Positions 11,244 to 22,006 of a stretch of DNA of 64,000 nucleotides are shown here, one piece after another. The stretch lies in NCBI GenBank assembly GCA_932521035.1, contig OW051494.1, positions 606,001-670,000 on the forward strand, given 5' to 3'. The position numbers and the translations under genes were made by a program. The DNA comes from Oscheius dolichura (taxonomy: Eukaryota > Nematoda > Chromadorea > Rhabditida > Rhabditidae). The first letter of the stretch is position 1, and the number at the start of each line of letters is the position of its first letter. The notes beneath the pieces were generated by a model. It was given only the letters and a program-made list of their open reading frames with translations, was not told the DNA's origin and did not search any database.

Positions 11244-11463
11244 GGAGAGGCCCCCCTGGTACATTGAGAACCATACCAGAATACTTATGACTAACCATCT
11301 CAAGCAGATCAGAAACATCAAGAATACTTTGAAACCGGGATTTCAGTTTTTCGGCTATAGTCCGTTTCCAACGGATATGTCACAAGTTAAAATTTCGCAG
11401 CGCATCTCCGTTGCGAGACCAAGTTGGAAGAAGGCTGGTCTCACAGCGGAGGCAGACCTTTAA
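11244..11463 (+). CDS. Hypothetical small ORF with downstream poly(A) signals
   Basis: ATG at 11244 opens a 72-aa frame (MERPPWYIENHTRIL...) ending in GLTAEADL. The frame stays open upstream for about 26 further codons without an ATG, so it may be the last exon of a longer gene. AATAAA signals follow at about 11656 and 11668. The protein is basic and has no recognisable domain. Support is the frame and the poly(A) signals only. Confidence 0.25.
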
Positions 11464-12094
11464 AGGGACACTGATAGGAATGAAAAGAAACTACGGGGGA
11501 AACTCTTAGAATGTCCAAAAGAGTCATCCCTTCAAGGATTACCTTGAATTTCTACGAGGGATGGGCGGATAACGGATAGCGGGCCGAAGAAAGGCCCCCA
11601 AAAGGAGAGGAGGACTGGATAAAGGAGGTAGACTTCAAGGAAATGCTGGTGTCAGAATAAAATATCAAAATAAAATATCCATACAAGCGGCTGTCTTTTA
11701 TACGCTATCCATCAAAAAAAGAAAAAGAAAGGAAGGTTTCCAAAACTGTTGTTATATTGGATAAAATGATTATTCTAGTATGAAACTAAAAAATTCTGCT
11801 TCGGAGAAGTAAGTTTAGGCAATTTTGGCCAGATTTCATCCAATACTCTTCTTTTCCTGTCTATCATTTGGTTCTGGATTACTTATAGAAGTATGGAGCC
11901 GATTTTTGCCCTTTTTTCTCTTCTTCATCGTATTCCAGGAGCAAAATTCTGAACTAGTGGGTCCAGGTGTCGTCAGAGGCTGGCCCCTTCTTCTGCTATA
12001 GTTCCGATGATTTTTATCAGCTCGACGGGGTTTGGAAAACCAACTTCTTTATCAGTTCCAAATAAGATTAGTGCTTGACTAGTATTTCTACTTC

Positions 12095-12600
12095 TGTCCC
12101 CCATTGGAAGGGATCGACTCGGCGCTCTTCCCCCTAGGCCGGTTATCAGCCGCCGAAAAACGGCTACGTCACACGGTCAACAGATCTCCATTCTGTTCAT
12201 TCCCCCTTTATTCATAGACCAAAAGCAGTTTCCCATCACCCAAAAGAGCCTATTTTGACGTAGAAATGATTCACTTCCCGCTGGTCTTGTTATCTGGGCC
12301 CGGTTATCAGCCGCCGTTCCTTATAAGACCACCTGGGGAAGGACGTATATCACCCATTTTCCAGCCCCTGTTTCCTTTTTTAACCCGTTTAAAACAAACC
12401 AAAGGCAATCTGAAGAAGAGCTGCTCCGAATTTCCCGCCCATTTACGTTTCTTGGACTCAGGACCGGCGATCCTTCTTGGAAGGAACTGGAAAGGGAGAA
12501 GATGGCCTAGCGTACGTGTTTAGACCTTTAAAAGTAGTAAAATCTTTAGTAAGCCTCCAAGAAAGCTTAAAAATGGAGAAAAACCCCCTAAAAAACTAAC
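12095..12600 (+). pseudogene. Decayed copy of the small Cys-rich gene at 28.2 kb
   Basis: From CATAGACCAAAAGCAGTTTC through GACGTAGAAATGATTCACTT, the TATAAG box (12325), AGCTGCTCCGAATTTCCCG and AAGATGGCC, the sequence follows 27940-28330 closely. Here the start codon region reads ATG GCC TAG, and the exon 2 equivalent ends early after KPPRKLKNGEKPPKKL. The Cys-rich exons are absent. An inactive duplicate is inferred. Confidence 0.55.
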
Positions 12601-12688
12601 AAGTCACCAAGTTGTTCTCTAAAATTAGCTTACTATCATTATTATCCATGAGAACATTCATTTTATTTCATACTTTCGTATCAATTTC

Positions 12689-15248
12689 TTATTTTCCTGA
12701 AGTGCTCTGACTTCCCATTGTGGATCGGCTAACGAAGACGACTTCTTTCTTCTTTAACAGTGGTTTAATGACCCAGTACATTAGGAGTCCCCGTACGATT
12801 GGAACGGCCTTCTCCAGCCATGCTGTGCTCTAAATTTGATATACAGTAGCCATAAATAGATAGTCTTTGTTTAAAGGAACTGTCAGGGACCAAGTAGAAG
12901 TGACCATTTGACCCTGAGCAATCGAGTCCCAAGCGACTGACTACATATGGGGCTTATTCTCTATCCAACTTTTCATTTCGGGGTCTTTGTGCATATTTTA
13001 CAACTCATGTAGCATTTTCTCAACCAAAACAGCTAGCAAACTAATTCACTATAGGTTTCAAAAATTCGCCGTTTTCTCCTGATCACCGTGATATGTTTAT
13101 TTTTGCATATGGACGTTGGAATCACGAGAAAATTACATTTCTATCCCAAAGTCATAAATGCGTTCCATTTCTGTGATCATCATCGTTACGGGACCCCATA
13201 AAGGCACTGCAACGATCATGATCACTTTTTGTTTTTTCGACCAGATTTTGATCATTAATGTGTATTTTTCTCGTGATACAAGCGTCTATATGCAAAAATA
13301 AATATACCATCGTGATCAGGAGAAAAATGCGAATATTTTAAGCCCAAGTTGTTTTAGGTCCCTGACAGTTCCATTAAAAAAAAGGTTACAGTACTCTCTT
13401 CGGGACTTTTTGCCCAAATGGCGAAGAAACATTGAGGGAAATCGAAAATCCCGGCTACTTTTGCTCAAAAGGTCACGCGCGGAATATTTTGCGATGCATT
13501 ACGATAATCCTATTTTTTGGAAAAGAACAATACCGTCATAACGAGGGAAGAAGCGGCGAGAATGCTTTGATAGCGGGCTTTCACTTCCTGGGCTATTTGA
13601 TTCTTCACGGCCATATCTGTTTCCTTAGCTATTTTTTCAAGGGCTTCTGTGAGAAACGGAGCGCTCAATAGGTAGTAATCCACGGAGGAGGAGAAAACAT
13701 CCAAGGCATTCATTATCAAAACAAAGAGGAGCTGAAATCTGTGATTTTAAAAGCAAACAAACCAAAATTGTTATGAAAATGGGTTGTTACGGTCGAAATT
13801 GTACAAACCTGGAGGAAAAGAACCGTTGCCAGCCTCTTCTGTCCCTTTATTGTCACCTCACTAAATGTCGAAACATCCAATTTCATTACTAGGACGAATG
13901 TGAGGATGCAAATAACAGCCAGTAAGATTTCAGCGACAATTGAAGAGACAATTATGGTCAGAATGAATAGATTCTGAATTTTTGGATAATACAGTATATT
14001 TTTGAAGGAACGGGAAATATTAGGGGTCCTGAAGACTTTGGCTTTTATTTTTTTAGCTTGATGGCTCAGGGTTACTGTAAAATGGAAGAGCGGGAGCGGT
14101 CGTTCTCCGTGAGCCGTAATATTTCAGCTGGCCCCGACGATAGTCCGCTCCCCTGCACCCGTAAAGCCTCGACAGCAGGGTCACCTTTATTCAAAACTGT
14201 TACAAAACTGTGACGCCTTTATACCTTTGTACTGCCGAGACTTTACGGGTGCAGGGGATCGGATCATCGAAGACGGATCACTAATATCTCCTTTGTAAAT
14301 GAAGTAGGTAGTCTTCACGAAAAATAGGTTACTGTACTTTTTTCGGGATCATTTGGCAGGAAACGGATCAAATTGTCCATGTTTTATTTCATTTAGTTGG
14401 TAAACATGAATCTGCCCAAAAGGTCCCGAAGAAGGGAAGTACAGTAACCCTAGTTTTTGGATAATGACTACAATATCATAATTAAACAGATTTACCGGAG
14501 ATTCGGGGATAGCTTGCTTAACAAGTTCGGCTTCAACAATAATTGAGCACAGTGAAATAAAGGCCAAGACAAACAGAGATATATCAAGCAGCGGTTGCCT
14601 GAAATACGTTAGAAAGATAATGTAATAGTAGAGAATGTATAGAATAAATCGGGCAGGGTAAACTTGTTCCTATTGTTCGTTCCCGGAGCAAGGATCCCGC
14701 GCTTCGGGACCTTTACACCATTTTACGGTCAAATGCTCGTTTTATTCTCCAAAATTAGGAAATCATGGTCGTTTTTCAATAAAAGGTCCCGAAACGACTT
14801 TCTCTTTGCATTGGAAACGGACTATTTGTCCCCGATTTCTAGCCACTTACGGTCGGATAACCTTCTTCCAATAGATCATCAAAACCACGGTAAGAATCAG
14901 CCGTACCACATCTGTTACATTGCTCGCATAATCAATTAAAAACACTTTAAAAACAGCACACGACTTAAAGGATTATTGGCTCCATTAAAATGCAGGAAAA
15001 CTTACTGTAATGTATATTACGGAGAAGGAGACTTTAACAATTTCATTAATACTCTGAAGTATTATAAGAAGATGATATTTTCGCAACTTTGAAACACTTA
15101 AATAAAGCCGGGAAATAATAAGAATATGAAGGGGAAGGCCAAATAGAAAGCTAAGATAAGTACCGGTGTTAATGTACCACATAGCTGCAAAATTATCACA
15201 TAAGCTGGAATAAGAATCGATTTCTTCGGTTGCGGTAGTATTATTCAT
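12689..15248 (-). CDS. Family II multipass membrane protein (7TM receptor-like), gene 1
   Basis: Six exons in transcript order: 15006-15248, 14851-14963, 14496-14598, 13809-13973, 13534-13731, 12689-12829; 320 aa. The middle exons (113, 103, 165, 198 nt) are identical in length to the paralogue at 23.3 kb. Seen: an N-glycosylation-type NNTT at residue 2, TM1 with PLHILIISRLY, RKYHLLIILQS before TM2, VVLMIYWKKVIRP, a TM5 block, KLDVSTFSEVTIKGQKRLAT, then an amphipathic EALEKIAKETDMAVKNQIAQ stretch and a final hydrophobic exon ending in Lys-rich KPLLKKKEVVFVS. About seven hydrophobic segments. I cannot assign it to a named nematode receptor family. Introns hold a family A hairpin (intron 3) and a large family D inverted repeat (intron 5). 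A short upstream ORF overlaps the ATG. Confidence 0.8.
12871..13377. mobile_element. Family D inverted-repeat element, copy 1
   Basis: TTAAAGGAACTGTCAGGGACC at the left faces GGTCCCTGACAGTTCC at the right. A second inner pair, TTCTCCTGATCACCGTGATA (13072) and ATCGTGATCAGGAGAAAAAT (13310), is also inverted. The element fills most of intron 5 of the family II gene. Confidence 0.8.
14140..14267 (-). mobile_element. Family A hairpin MITE, copy 2
   Basis: TAGTCCGCTCCCCTGCACCC and TTTACGGGTGCAGGGGATCGG are the inverted arms. The asymmetric spacer is reversed relative to the other copies, so it is in sense orientation within its minus-strand host, intron 3 of family II gene 1. Confidence 0.9.
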
Positions 15249-15460
15249 GACTGGGCTAGTTGATTATGAACTTTGGGTGAAGTGGACAGCCGGAACCGAG
15301 CCTGTGAACGTTTACCAGTTGCGGGGGAACTAACAAGTTCCGGTTCAGGGGAAAAGGACGGCGAGATCATTAATCTCCTGTTATTTGTCACGGCATTATC
15401 CAGTTGAAATGGTAAAAAGTCTAATGGATGGGAATTAGAATTTGCCTCGAAGTTAGACAT
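15245..15460 (-). CDS. Upstream ORF overlapping the family II start (ATGA)
   Basis: A 71-codon frame (MSNFEANSNSHPLDF...HNQLAQS) starts at 15460. Its stop TGA (15247-15245) overlaps the receptor ATG (15248-15246) by two bases, giving ATGA. The composition is Ser/Asn/Pro-rich with no domain. It could be a regulatory uORF, an alternative 5' exon or chance. The paralogue at 24.7 kb shows nothing similar. Confidence 0.3.
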   Translation of the reverse strand: MSNFEANSNSHPLDFLPFQLDNAVTNNRRLMISPSFSPEPELVSSPATGKRSQARFRLSTSPKVHNQLAQS

Positions 15461-15483
15461 ATTTTTCTTTGGAATGGATGAGT

Positions 15484-15690
15484 AATGGCGCTTCTCGCCT
15501 CCTCAGTCTGTTCGAATGCGAATGTCTACGTCATGGTCTCTTAATTCATAGATCAAAATCAGTCTTACATCAACCGAAAGGCCATATCCTTTTTTTTTGA
15601 AGTAGAAATGATTCACTCCCTCTGGTCTCGTTATCTGGCTTGTTTATCAGTTCGGTCACCGTTCTAAACCAATTGAGGGGGAAAGAAGCC
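15484..15690 (+). repeat. Third copy of the 12.1/27.9 kb upstream repeat
   Basis: TAATGGCGCTTCTCGCC, CTACGTCATGGTCTC, CATAGATCAAAATCAGT and GTAGAAATGATTCACT are shared in order with 27862-28060. Only the promoter-side half is present. The rest of 15700-16080 shows no gene. Confidence 0.65.
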
Positions 15691-16083
15691 TAGCGCCTAT
15701 TTCTAAAAAGAAAAGCTGGATTTTTTGATCTTTTGCGTTTCTTGAATTATCTTTCTAATGGATACTAGGTTGTGTCAAAAGTAATGTCGCCGAGCCTTTT
15801 TCTCCGCTCTCCGTTGATTATTTTCGAAACTCTCTTTTGGTGAAGATAGTTGGTGGTCTGAAAAAAACTCAGGGCTATTTTTTTGGCCCATTGGTGGAAT
15901 AATTTTAAAAATGCAGAACAAACTTCTCGAAAAAGTGAATTTCGAAGATTTCTCTTCAGCGCTGCGTTTTCAGCCTTGGGTGTCTTCTAGAAAAAAATTC
16001 TCCGTCTCGTTCTCCATCGATAGACACCAAAACGAGCCTAGGTTCAATAGAAAAATTTCGAAAAATTCCCGTTTGAAAAAAAG

Positions 16084-16156
16084 TGGCCAAATGGCGCAGT
16101 GGGTTTCTACAATGCGGTTCGAAAGGTCGGGGGTTCGGATCCACCCCTCGTCAAAT
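16084..16156 (+). pseudogene. tRNA-like sequence with A and B boxes
   Basis: TGGCGCAGTGGG fits the pol III A box and GGTTCGGATCC fits the B box with one change, with a T-rich run (CTTTTTG) after it. Acceptor-stem halves (TGGCCAA and CCTCGTC) do not pair, so it is not a functional tRNA. A tRNA-derived repeat is likely. Confidence 0.5.
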
Positions 16157-16635
16157 CCTTTTTGCTCTTTTCTATCCATTTATCGCGCGCAGCGCGAAGC
16201 GCTGCACGGTGGTTAGGTTTCTCTCCGTTCTTACGATTTTTTTCTCAAACTGTAATCGCGCGTAGCGCGTCACCGCGCCAACTTTTCTGATTTTTTCTTT
16301 TTGTATCGTGTTCAGCATCTGATTCTACATCGAATGACACCCAGTACGATAGTTTTAGTGCACAAACCGAAAAATGAAAAATATTTGTATTTTTGAAAAG
16401 TGGCCGATGTCCCCCGTTAATTGTACACCTACTCGGTTCTCGGCTGGTCGTGGTCGGATTTCTCTAATTCTTTGAAAGGCTTATTGGAAATGATGTCCCG
16501 TCGCGGATCGCAGAAAGGGGGTTCAAAAATACCAAAAATTTCAAAATACGTCCAAAAATGTTGTTTTTGAAACCCATCGGTTTCTCTCAGCGGGATACGT
16601 ACGAAAATATTACTATTACACACATCAGAGATGGT

Positions 16636-16720
16636 TTTTTTGCCAAGACGCTTTTTTCCAAAGGAATGTGATCTGTGCAGAGTCGTGATAACCCTGATAA
16701 GGGAGTTATTGTAGGGGTGT
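16636..16720 (+). repeat. 85-bp repeat, copy 1
   Basis: GCCAAGACGCTTTTTTCCAA to TAACCCTGATAAGGGAGTTA is almost identical to 18732-18818. It contains the small hairpin AACCCTGATAAGGGAGTT. It is not explained by any gene here. Confidence 0.7.
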
Positions 16721-17084
16721 GTATTACAGACAGGCCAACTGAGCTGGAAGTGGAACCTCAATTTTGGCGATCACCCCACTGCAGGGATAGTGAGCGACCA
16801 GTGCCCATTTTCAACTCCTCAGAACAATGCCTTTTCGAGCTAAATTTGAGACCGTTAGACTCGCGTAATCGAGAGCAGTCGATTGACACCAAAATCAGAG
16901 TTTTTGGAAGCGATATTGGCTTTGTCACCCAAGGTTTGGCTCCTTTTTTCGGTTGTCAAAATTCACGGTGACATGCAAATGAACTGAAAATTGGTGGATA
17001 ACCATAAAACGAGGAGTAGAATATAAGGGAAAAAGAATTGGAGCACGGGGATTTGTGGGAAACCCAGGGACAAGACTTATGTTA

Positions 17085-17198
17085 CAACCTAATAGAAGAG
17101 GAAAACTGGGAAAGATGGGACTGACAAACGGCAGAAAAAGAGGAACGGGTCGGCTTTCGTACGGTCTTTACCTTCTCTCCCTCTGGGCTGGGTTAAAG
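17085..17198 (+). repeat. Tandem-unit marker repeat E, copy 1
   Basis: TAGAAGAGGAAAACTGGGAA through GGTCGGCTTTCGTACGGTCT and TCTGGGCTGGGTTAA matches 19695-19892 and 21035-21220. Each copy lies 0.65-0.8 kb on the same side of one defensin-like gene. Confidence 0.75.
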
Positions 17199-17206
17199 CC
17201 TTTAAC

Positions 17207-17477
17207 TTAAAGGGACAGTCTCGCACTAGTTTGGTTGAGCACGAATTACTGTAGAATTTGTCTTTGGCGCCTTTTCTGGCAATTTGAAAACTCGTAATTT
17301 TGTATTTTCTTATTTTATTCTTTGTTGCATAAGATTCGCTAGCTTCTGCTGATCATTTTGATATAAAGAAATGCAGGGAATAGTGGAAAAAACGAACGAA
17401 AATGATTTTTAACAAATAGCAGTAAATCTCATCGTACACAGTTTTGTGTACGAAGGGATCTGTGCGAGACCCTTTAA
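17207..17477. mobile_element. Family D-like inverted-repeat element, copy 2
   Basis: TTAAAGGGACAGTCTCGCAC faces GTGCGAGACCCTTTAA. An inner palindrome TACACAGTTTTGTGTA lies near the right end. Confidence 0.6.
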
Positions 17478-17950
17478 CGAATGGAATCTGACCGGATGTT
17501 AACATTGAAAACACGACTTCAGAAATATCTTTAGAGCAATTTTGCCCATTCTCCGATTTTCTTTTGGCAATTTCTACTTCACTTTAGCCAGTGATAAATG
17601 GAAGGCTCGATGGATAAAGTGTGCCTTAAACGGGTTTCTACCTTGAAGGAAGAGGTTTATTTTCCAGCCCGTCCATGTGAATGTCGTTACATATATCGCC
17701 GGCCGTTCAGTTTCAATAATAATTTCTTTGAGCTTTAAAAACTCTACAATCTTCTTATATGTTGTTTGCTGTTTCTTTCTTCATATACATCGTTGTTTGA
17801 CATTTTCCAAGCATTACAAAAAACATGGAAAGTAGGTTTATTTTAAAATAAAAAATTGAAGGCTGCTAATATACTGTAGAGCTGAGTGGGCCGCTAAGAT
17901 CCTGCCGTGCGTGTGCCGCGGGCCGGCAGAGGCTCAGGCAGAGCCTCCCC

Positions 17951-18200
17951 TCACGCGAACCCGCAAATACAGGAATCGGAGATGCAGTGGCCCGGCTGAA
18001 AGTTGTCGATATACGGGTTAGGAAGGTGTACATACGAGGGGGAGGCAGGTGAGGGTGCACTGAGCGGAGGTGCACGCTCCGCGCAGCTTTATGCCGGCCT
18101 TCACTGCCGCGGTGCTCTCGGTGTCCGCGGCCATCGCGGTGAGGATGGGGCTGGCAGCGACGGCCACAAATATCAGCAGGAGAAGCACAAACAGTTTCAT
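17951..18200 (-). CDS. Secreted defensin-like (CSab) peptide A
   Basis: Exon 1 is 18036-18200 and exon 2 is 17951-17995, with a GTATGT...TTTCAG intron of 40 bp; 68-69 aa precursor. A hydrophobic signal peptide covers about residues 2-22, followed by a short spacer (DTESTAAVKAG). The mature part has six Cys spaced C-x4-C-x3-C-x6-C-x4-C-x-C, with Gly two before Cys4. CxxxC plus CxC is the cysteine-stabilised alpha-beta signature shared by invertebrate and fungal defensins. The intron falls between Cys3 and Cys4. A minus-strand AATAAA lies at about 17837. Inferred role: antimicrobial or other secreted ligand. The reading before splicing would end at VCTPS, losing three Cys, which supports the two-exon model. 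Confidence 0.75.
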
Positions 18201-18731
18201 TCTTAACATTAAATAGTAAAAAGTTACACCATCAAAATCAAAAAAGGGCTTGGCATGTGGTCTGAGTAAACCCAAATCAAGCCCGGCGCTTCGCGCCAAA
18301 GGGAAAGTGGGGGCCGTGCCCAAAAGACAGCAGACGATAGATATCGTCCGCTTCCCCGGCTTTTAAATGCTGGTTTTCTAGGGTGATCGGTCGCTCCACA
18401 AACAGAAAAAACGGTCGTTCCACCAGAGATAACCGAGAAAAGCCAACATTTTTATCAGTTTTCATCGAGCCATGAACAACGCAGGCCAACCCCATTGCTA
18501 CAAGATAAAATTAGAGATTTTTTTTCTTCAGAAGGTTTGGAATTTCAATTTCAGATTTGAGACAGATTTTTCAGCTCCAAAAGTAAAATTAGGGTGTTTC
18601 ACCTGTATTTCAAGCTACAGTATATTTAAATTGCTCCTGGGTATTCCCTAAATCTTCTGGGCTTCAATTTTCCCCCATCCCTCTTATCTCTATTGTCACC
18701 AAAGTCAACATTCGGGTCTAAACCGCCAAAA

Positions 18732-18818
18732 TGTTGCCAAGACGCTTTTTTCCAAAGGAGTGTGATCTGTGCAGAGTCGTGATAACCCTGATAAGGGAGT
18801 TATTGCAGGGCTGTGTCA
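18732..18818 (+). repeat. 85-bp repeat, copy 2
   Basis: Same sequence as 16636-16720 with few changes (AGTGTGATCTGTGCAGAGTC, GGGAGTTATTGCAGGG). The surrounding 18243-19690 contains no gene that I can support. Confidence 0.7.
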
Positions 18819-19694
18819 CGTAGCTCGTCTTTCCTTTGCCCTAACACTCCCAGGGAAAAGGAAAAGGCCGGGAAAAGCAGCAGACAGTAAATTCTCCAGA
18901 ACTGCTTTGCTAGTTCTGCACCCTAGATGATCTATGGCAAGATCCTGGTGCAGAAAAAGGAGGGTTCCGGGAGCCAACTAGCAAACTACTCGAGGATCTT
19001 CTGGTTGTTATCCGAAGGGATTTTATAAGGGTTTCTACTCATTTCATGGTTCTGGAAGAGACTTTCTGGAGTTGAAAAATACCAAATATGGAAGGCGAGC
19101 TTGTATTTTATCGAATGACAATACTCTCCGTCTTTTTTCCATTTTCACGCCAAGATAAGACCGACCCCTCGCCAGTTGATTGGATTTCTCCTTTTCAGGG
19201 GGGAAAATGGCAATAGGCAGCGCGTTTTCTTTTTAATTATCGAGGACTTTCTTCTCATAGTTTATGTGTTAGAGAGTGGAAAAGGGGATAATCTCTCAAT
19301 CCAGCGATTTAGGCGAGGGGCAGACAATTTTGATCCAAAATGTGTTTAAAATTCTTTACTCACCTTCCAATCAGGAACTGCCGATGCATAGTCCTGTTAC
19401 GCATTTTCCTAGCTGAAAAAACAAAGATTCAATAGCATTTTCGATAGATGGCTACTTGAAAAAAATGACCATAGAAAAGATAGAGACGTGATGAAACTAT
19501 GTAGAGGCATCCCGACATTCAAAATAGTCTTCATTTTTGGGTTGTAGAAGAAGAACAGATTCTCGAGGCTCCAGATGTAGTCCATATTGTTCCTCAGCTG
19601 GTTTCAAGAAGAAATTCAAGTAGAAATATGCCACTGAAAAGGATTTTTGAGCTTTTGAGAACAGTAAAAGTAAAGATGAGAGAAGTAAGTGGAT

Positions 19695-19892
19695 AAGTAT
19701 AAAGTCAGCCGGGAAATATACCGAGAAAAGGACAGCAGCTTGGTAATTTCTCTTCAGTATAGACTAAAAGGATAGTATAGGCGGAATAGAAGAGGAGAAC
19801 TGGGAAAGATGGGGCTGACAAACGGCAGAAAAAGAGGAACGGGTCGGCTTTCGTACGGCCTTTACCTTCTCTTCCTCTGGGCTGGGTTAACG
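19695..19892 (+). repeat. Tandem-unit marker repeat E, copy 2
   Basis: GCCGGGAAATATACCGAGAA to CTTCCTCTGGGCTGGGTTAA aligns with 21035-21220 over nearly 200 bp. It marks the second unit of the triplicated segment. Confidence 0.75.
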
Positions 19893-20396
19893 AGGAGAAT
19901 CTGCCGAAATAAGCCATCTTCCTCTTGTTGACGAAATGAATTGTTTAATAATTTTCACTTGATCAAATTCCTCAGTTTCTGTCGGCAATTCCTGAAAGCC
20001 ATTTGGAACCCCGTCGCCCTTTCCAGGCTAAAAGCTTTAGTAGCCTAAAACGGCGTCAAAGCTCTTTGATACGATTTTCGGAATAGTGGTTATTACTGGA
20101 TGGAACTACCTTTTTGTTTCCCTGAAGAAGTCGATTTGTCCGCGGGACAGGCGGATAGAAAGCAGTTTCACGGCCATTTATATTTCTTGGATGCTATTTT
20201 GTGGCTCTGCCGTAACGATAATCCCCAAGCAATCTTCAATAGTTTATTTTTGTTAAAACGCTATAAAGGAATGAGTGTTATGTGAACTTCTATGGCGAGA
20301 TGGGAAGCCATAACAGGACGACAGCCACGGGCAATGATGTGTGTGTTGCGCGGGTCGTACAAGAGGCTCAACGAGAGCCTCCCGTTAGCCCGATCC

Positions 20397-20545
20397 ACAG
20401 ACAAGTTTGCCAGCTTAAAAATTTATAATGAATGTATTAAATAGTTTTACACACCTGGGACAAGCACGTTAGGGCGCAGATTGCTTGTGTACAAGCTCCT
20501 CTCGATTGTACAGCTATGGAAGCTTGTACGAGAGCATAACTTCTG
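20397..20545 (-). pseudogene. Degenerate defensin-like copy B
   Basis: On the minus strand, the exon 1 equivalent reads ...VQASIAVQSRGACTQAICAL then TC, aligning with copies A and C through Cys3. A GTGTGT donor follows at 20454. The exon 2 equivalent lacks about 12 nt that encode the Cys4-Cys5 segment, and the frame no longer joins cleanly. No signal peptide is in frame. Inferred: an inactivated third copy of the tandem unit. Confidence 0.5.
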
Positions 20546-21034
20546 TGGTCGCCACAGTGAAGAGGAAAAGACCATCCAACCGCTGCTTCATATATAAATT
20601 CCCTGGATGTAGCGGCTTGCTTCAGAGAGAGCCTTCATCCAGTCCGTAATGAGATTCAGCTGGTTTGAATCAGAATTTTGAGAGGAAATTTGCCACTGGA
20701 AAACATTTGTCATTTTGGAGAATAAGAGAAGGGGAAGGCAAGAGAAAAGATCGGTAGAAAGCCTTATAGAGGAACAAAGAAGCGGTCGTGGAGGTCGAAA
20801 TGGAGCAAAAGGGTCGAAAACTGATATTTTAGGGCCAATCCTCTTTTAGACGGCTAGAAGCACTCGATCTGTCGCTTTGCAAAAGAGAAAGAAAACTAGA
20901 GAAGAGACAGAAAGAAACAGAAAAGGAGAAACGGGTTAGGTGTCGGTTGAATTTCCTTTTCAGGCAAGCGAAATCGGTGATTTTCCTTCAATTTCCTTCA
21001 ATTTTTTTTCTCACCATTTATGTGCTAGAGAGCG

Positions 21035-21220
21035 GAGGTCAGCCGGGGATGATACCGAGAAAAGGACAACAGCTTGGTATTTTCTTTTCAATAAAAACTA
21101 AAAGGATAATTTAGACGGGATAGAAGAGGAAAAGTGAGCAAGATGGGGCAGTCCGACGGCAGAAAAAGAGAAACGGGGCTGGTTTCGTACGGCGTTCGCC
21201 TTCTCTTCCTCTAGGCGGGG
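21035..21220 (+). repeat. Tandem-unit marker repeat E, copy 3
   Basis: CAGCCGGGGATGATACCGAG to GGTTTCGTACGGCGTTCGCC matches copies 1 and 2. It lies 0.65 kb from defensin-like gene C. Confidence 0.75.
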
Positions 21221-21771
21221 TAATCAGAAGAATCTGGTGCCAGGAGGTGTGTTCCCGTTACTTTTTTCCATTTAGATTACTTCAGACATATAAATTTTCT
21301 CCACTTTCGGCCTATATGTTGACAATTTGGCCATTTTAGTCTTATTTGTAGGTTCCAGGAGTGTAGTCCATCTCAAACGGTTGCTGCCTCGAAGGAAGAG
21401 GTTGACTTTCTAATGCTCCAGACTGTTATCTCAGATAGCGGGTCATCCAGTTCCATTCATATTTTGCTCGGAGTATTTAAACAGCGCGGAGAAATCTATA
21501 CAGTTTTCTGATTTCATTTGCTACTTGTGTTCTCATCCTCCCTTTACTATTCCAATATAGCTTGCAGCCATTTCGCGGCTCATAAGTTGTCAGTCATAAT
21601 GATAATCTCCAAGCAATCACCAACATTTTATTTTTAAACGCTATAGAAAAAGCATTTCTAGATCTAGAGAAGATGAACTATGATGGCAAGGCGAGGGGAG
21701 CCATGGACCGGACGGCCGCGACGGTGGTGGGTGTGTGCGGGTCGGGAAGAGGCTCGGAGGAGCCTCTTTTC

Positions 21772-22006
21772 TCACCTCGACCCGCAGACACACGTATCGG
21801 TGATACATTGGCCTGACTGAAAGTTGTCGATATACGGGTTAGGAAGGTGTACATACGAGGGGGATGCAGGTGAGGGTGCACTGAGCGGCAGTGCACCCAC
21901 CGGCCGGCTTTATGCCGGCCTTCACTGCCGCGGTGCTCTCGGTGTCCGCGGCCATCGCGGTGAGGAGGAGGCAGGCCAACGCGAGAACGACAGGGAGCAG
22001 CTTCAT
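21772..22006 (-). CDS. Secreted defensin-like (CSab) peptide C
   Basis: Exon 1 is 21857-22006 and exon 2 is 21772-21816; 64 aa precursor. TTTCAG two bases upstream of the ATG suggests SL trans-splicing. The signal peptide is MKLLPVVLALACLLLTAMA, then DTESTAAVKAGIK as in copy A, then six Cys with the same C-x4-C-x3-C-x6-C-x4-C-x-C spacing. The intron and its flanks are nearly identical to copy A while the mature residues differ (for example GGC for GAC at Cys1, and ITDT for ISDS). That pattern fits a recent duplication with changes concentrated in the mature peptide. Confidence 0.75.

Noticed and set aside
11976-12110. 44-codon minus frame (MGDRSRNTSQAL...)
   Set aside because: It looks protein-like, but no donor joins it to the next plausible frame, and it overlaps the edge of a dispersed repeat.
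16429-16761. 110-codon minus frame and overlapping plus frame
   Set aside because: Both run through the 85-bp repeat and have no splice context or domain.
19705-19917. 70-codon minus frame starting MAYFGRFSS
   Set aside because: It lies in marker repeat E, and the two other copies do not conserve the frame.
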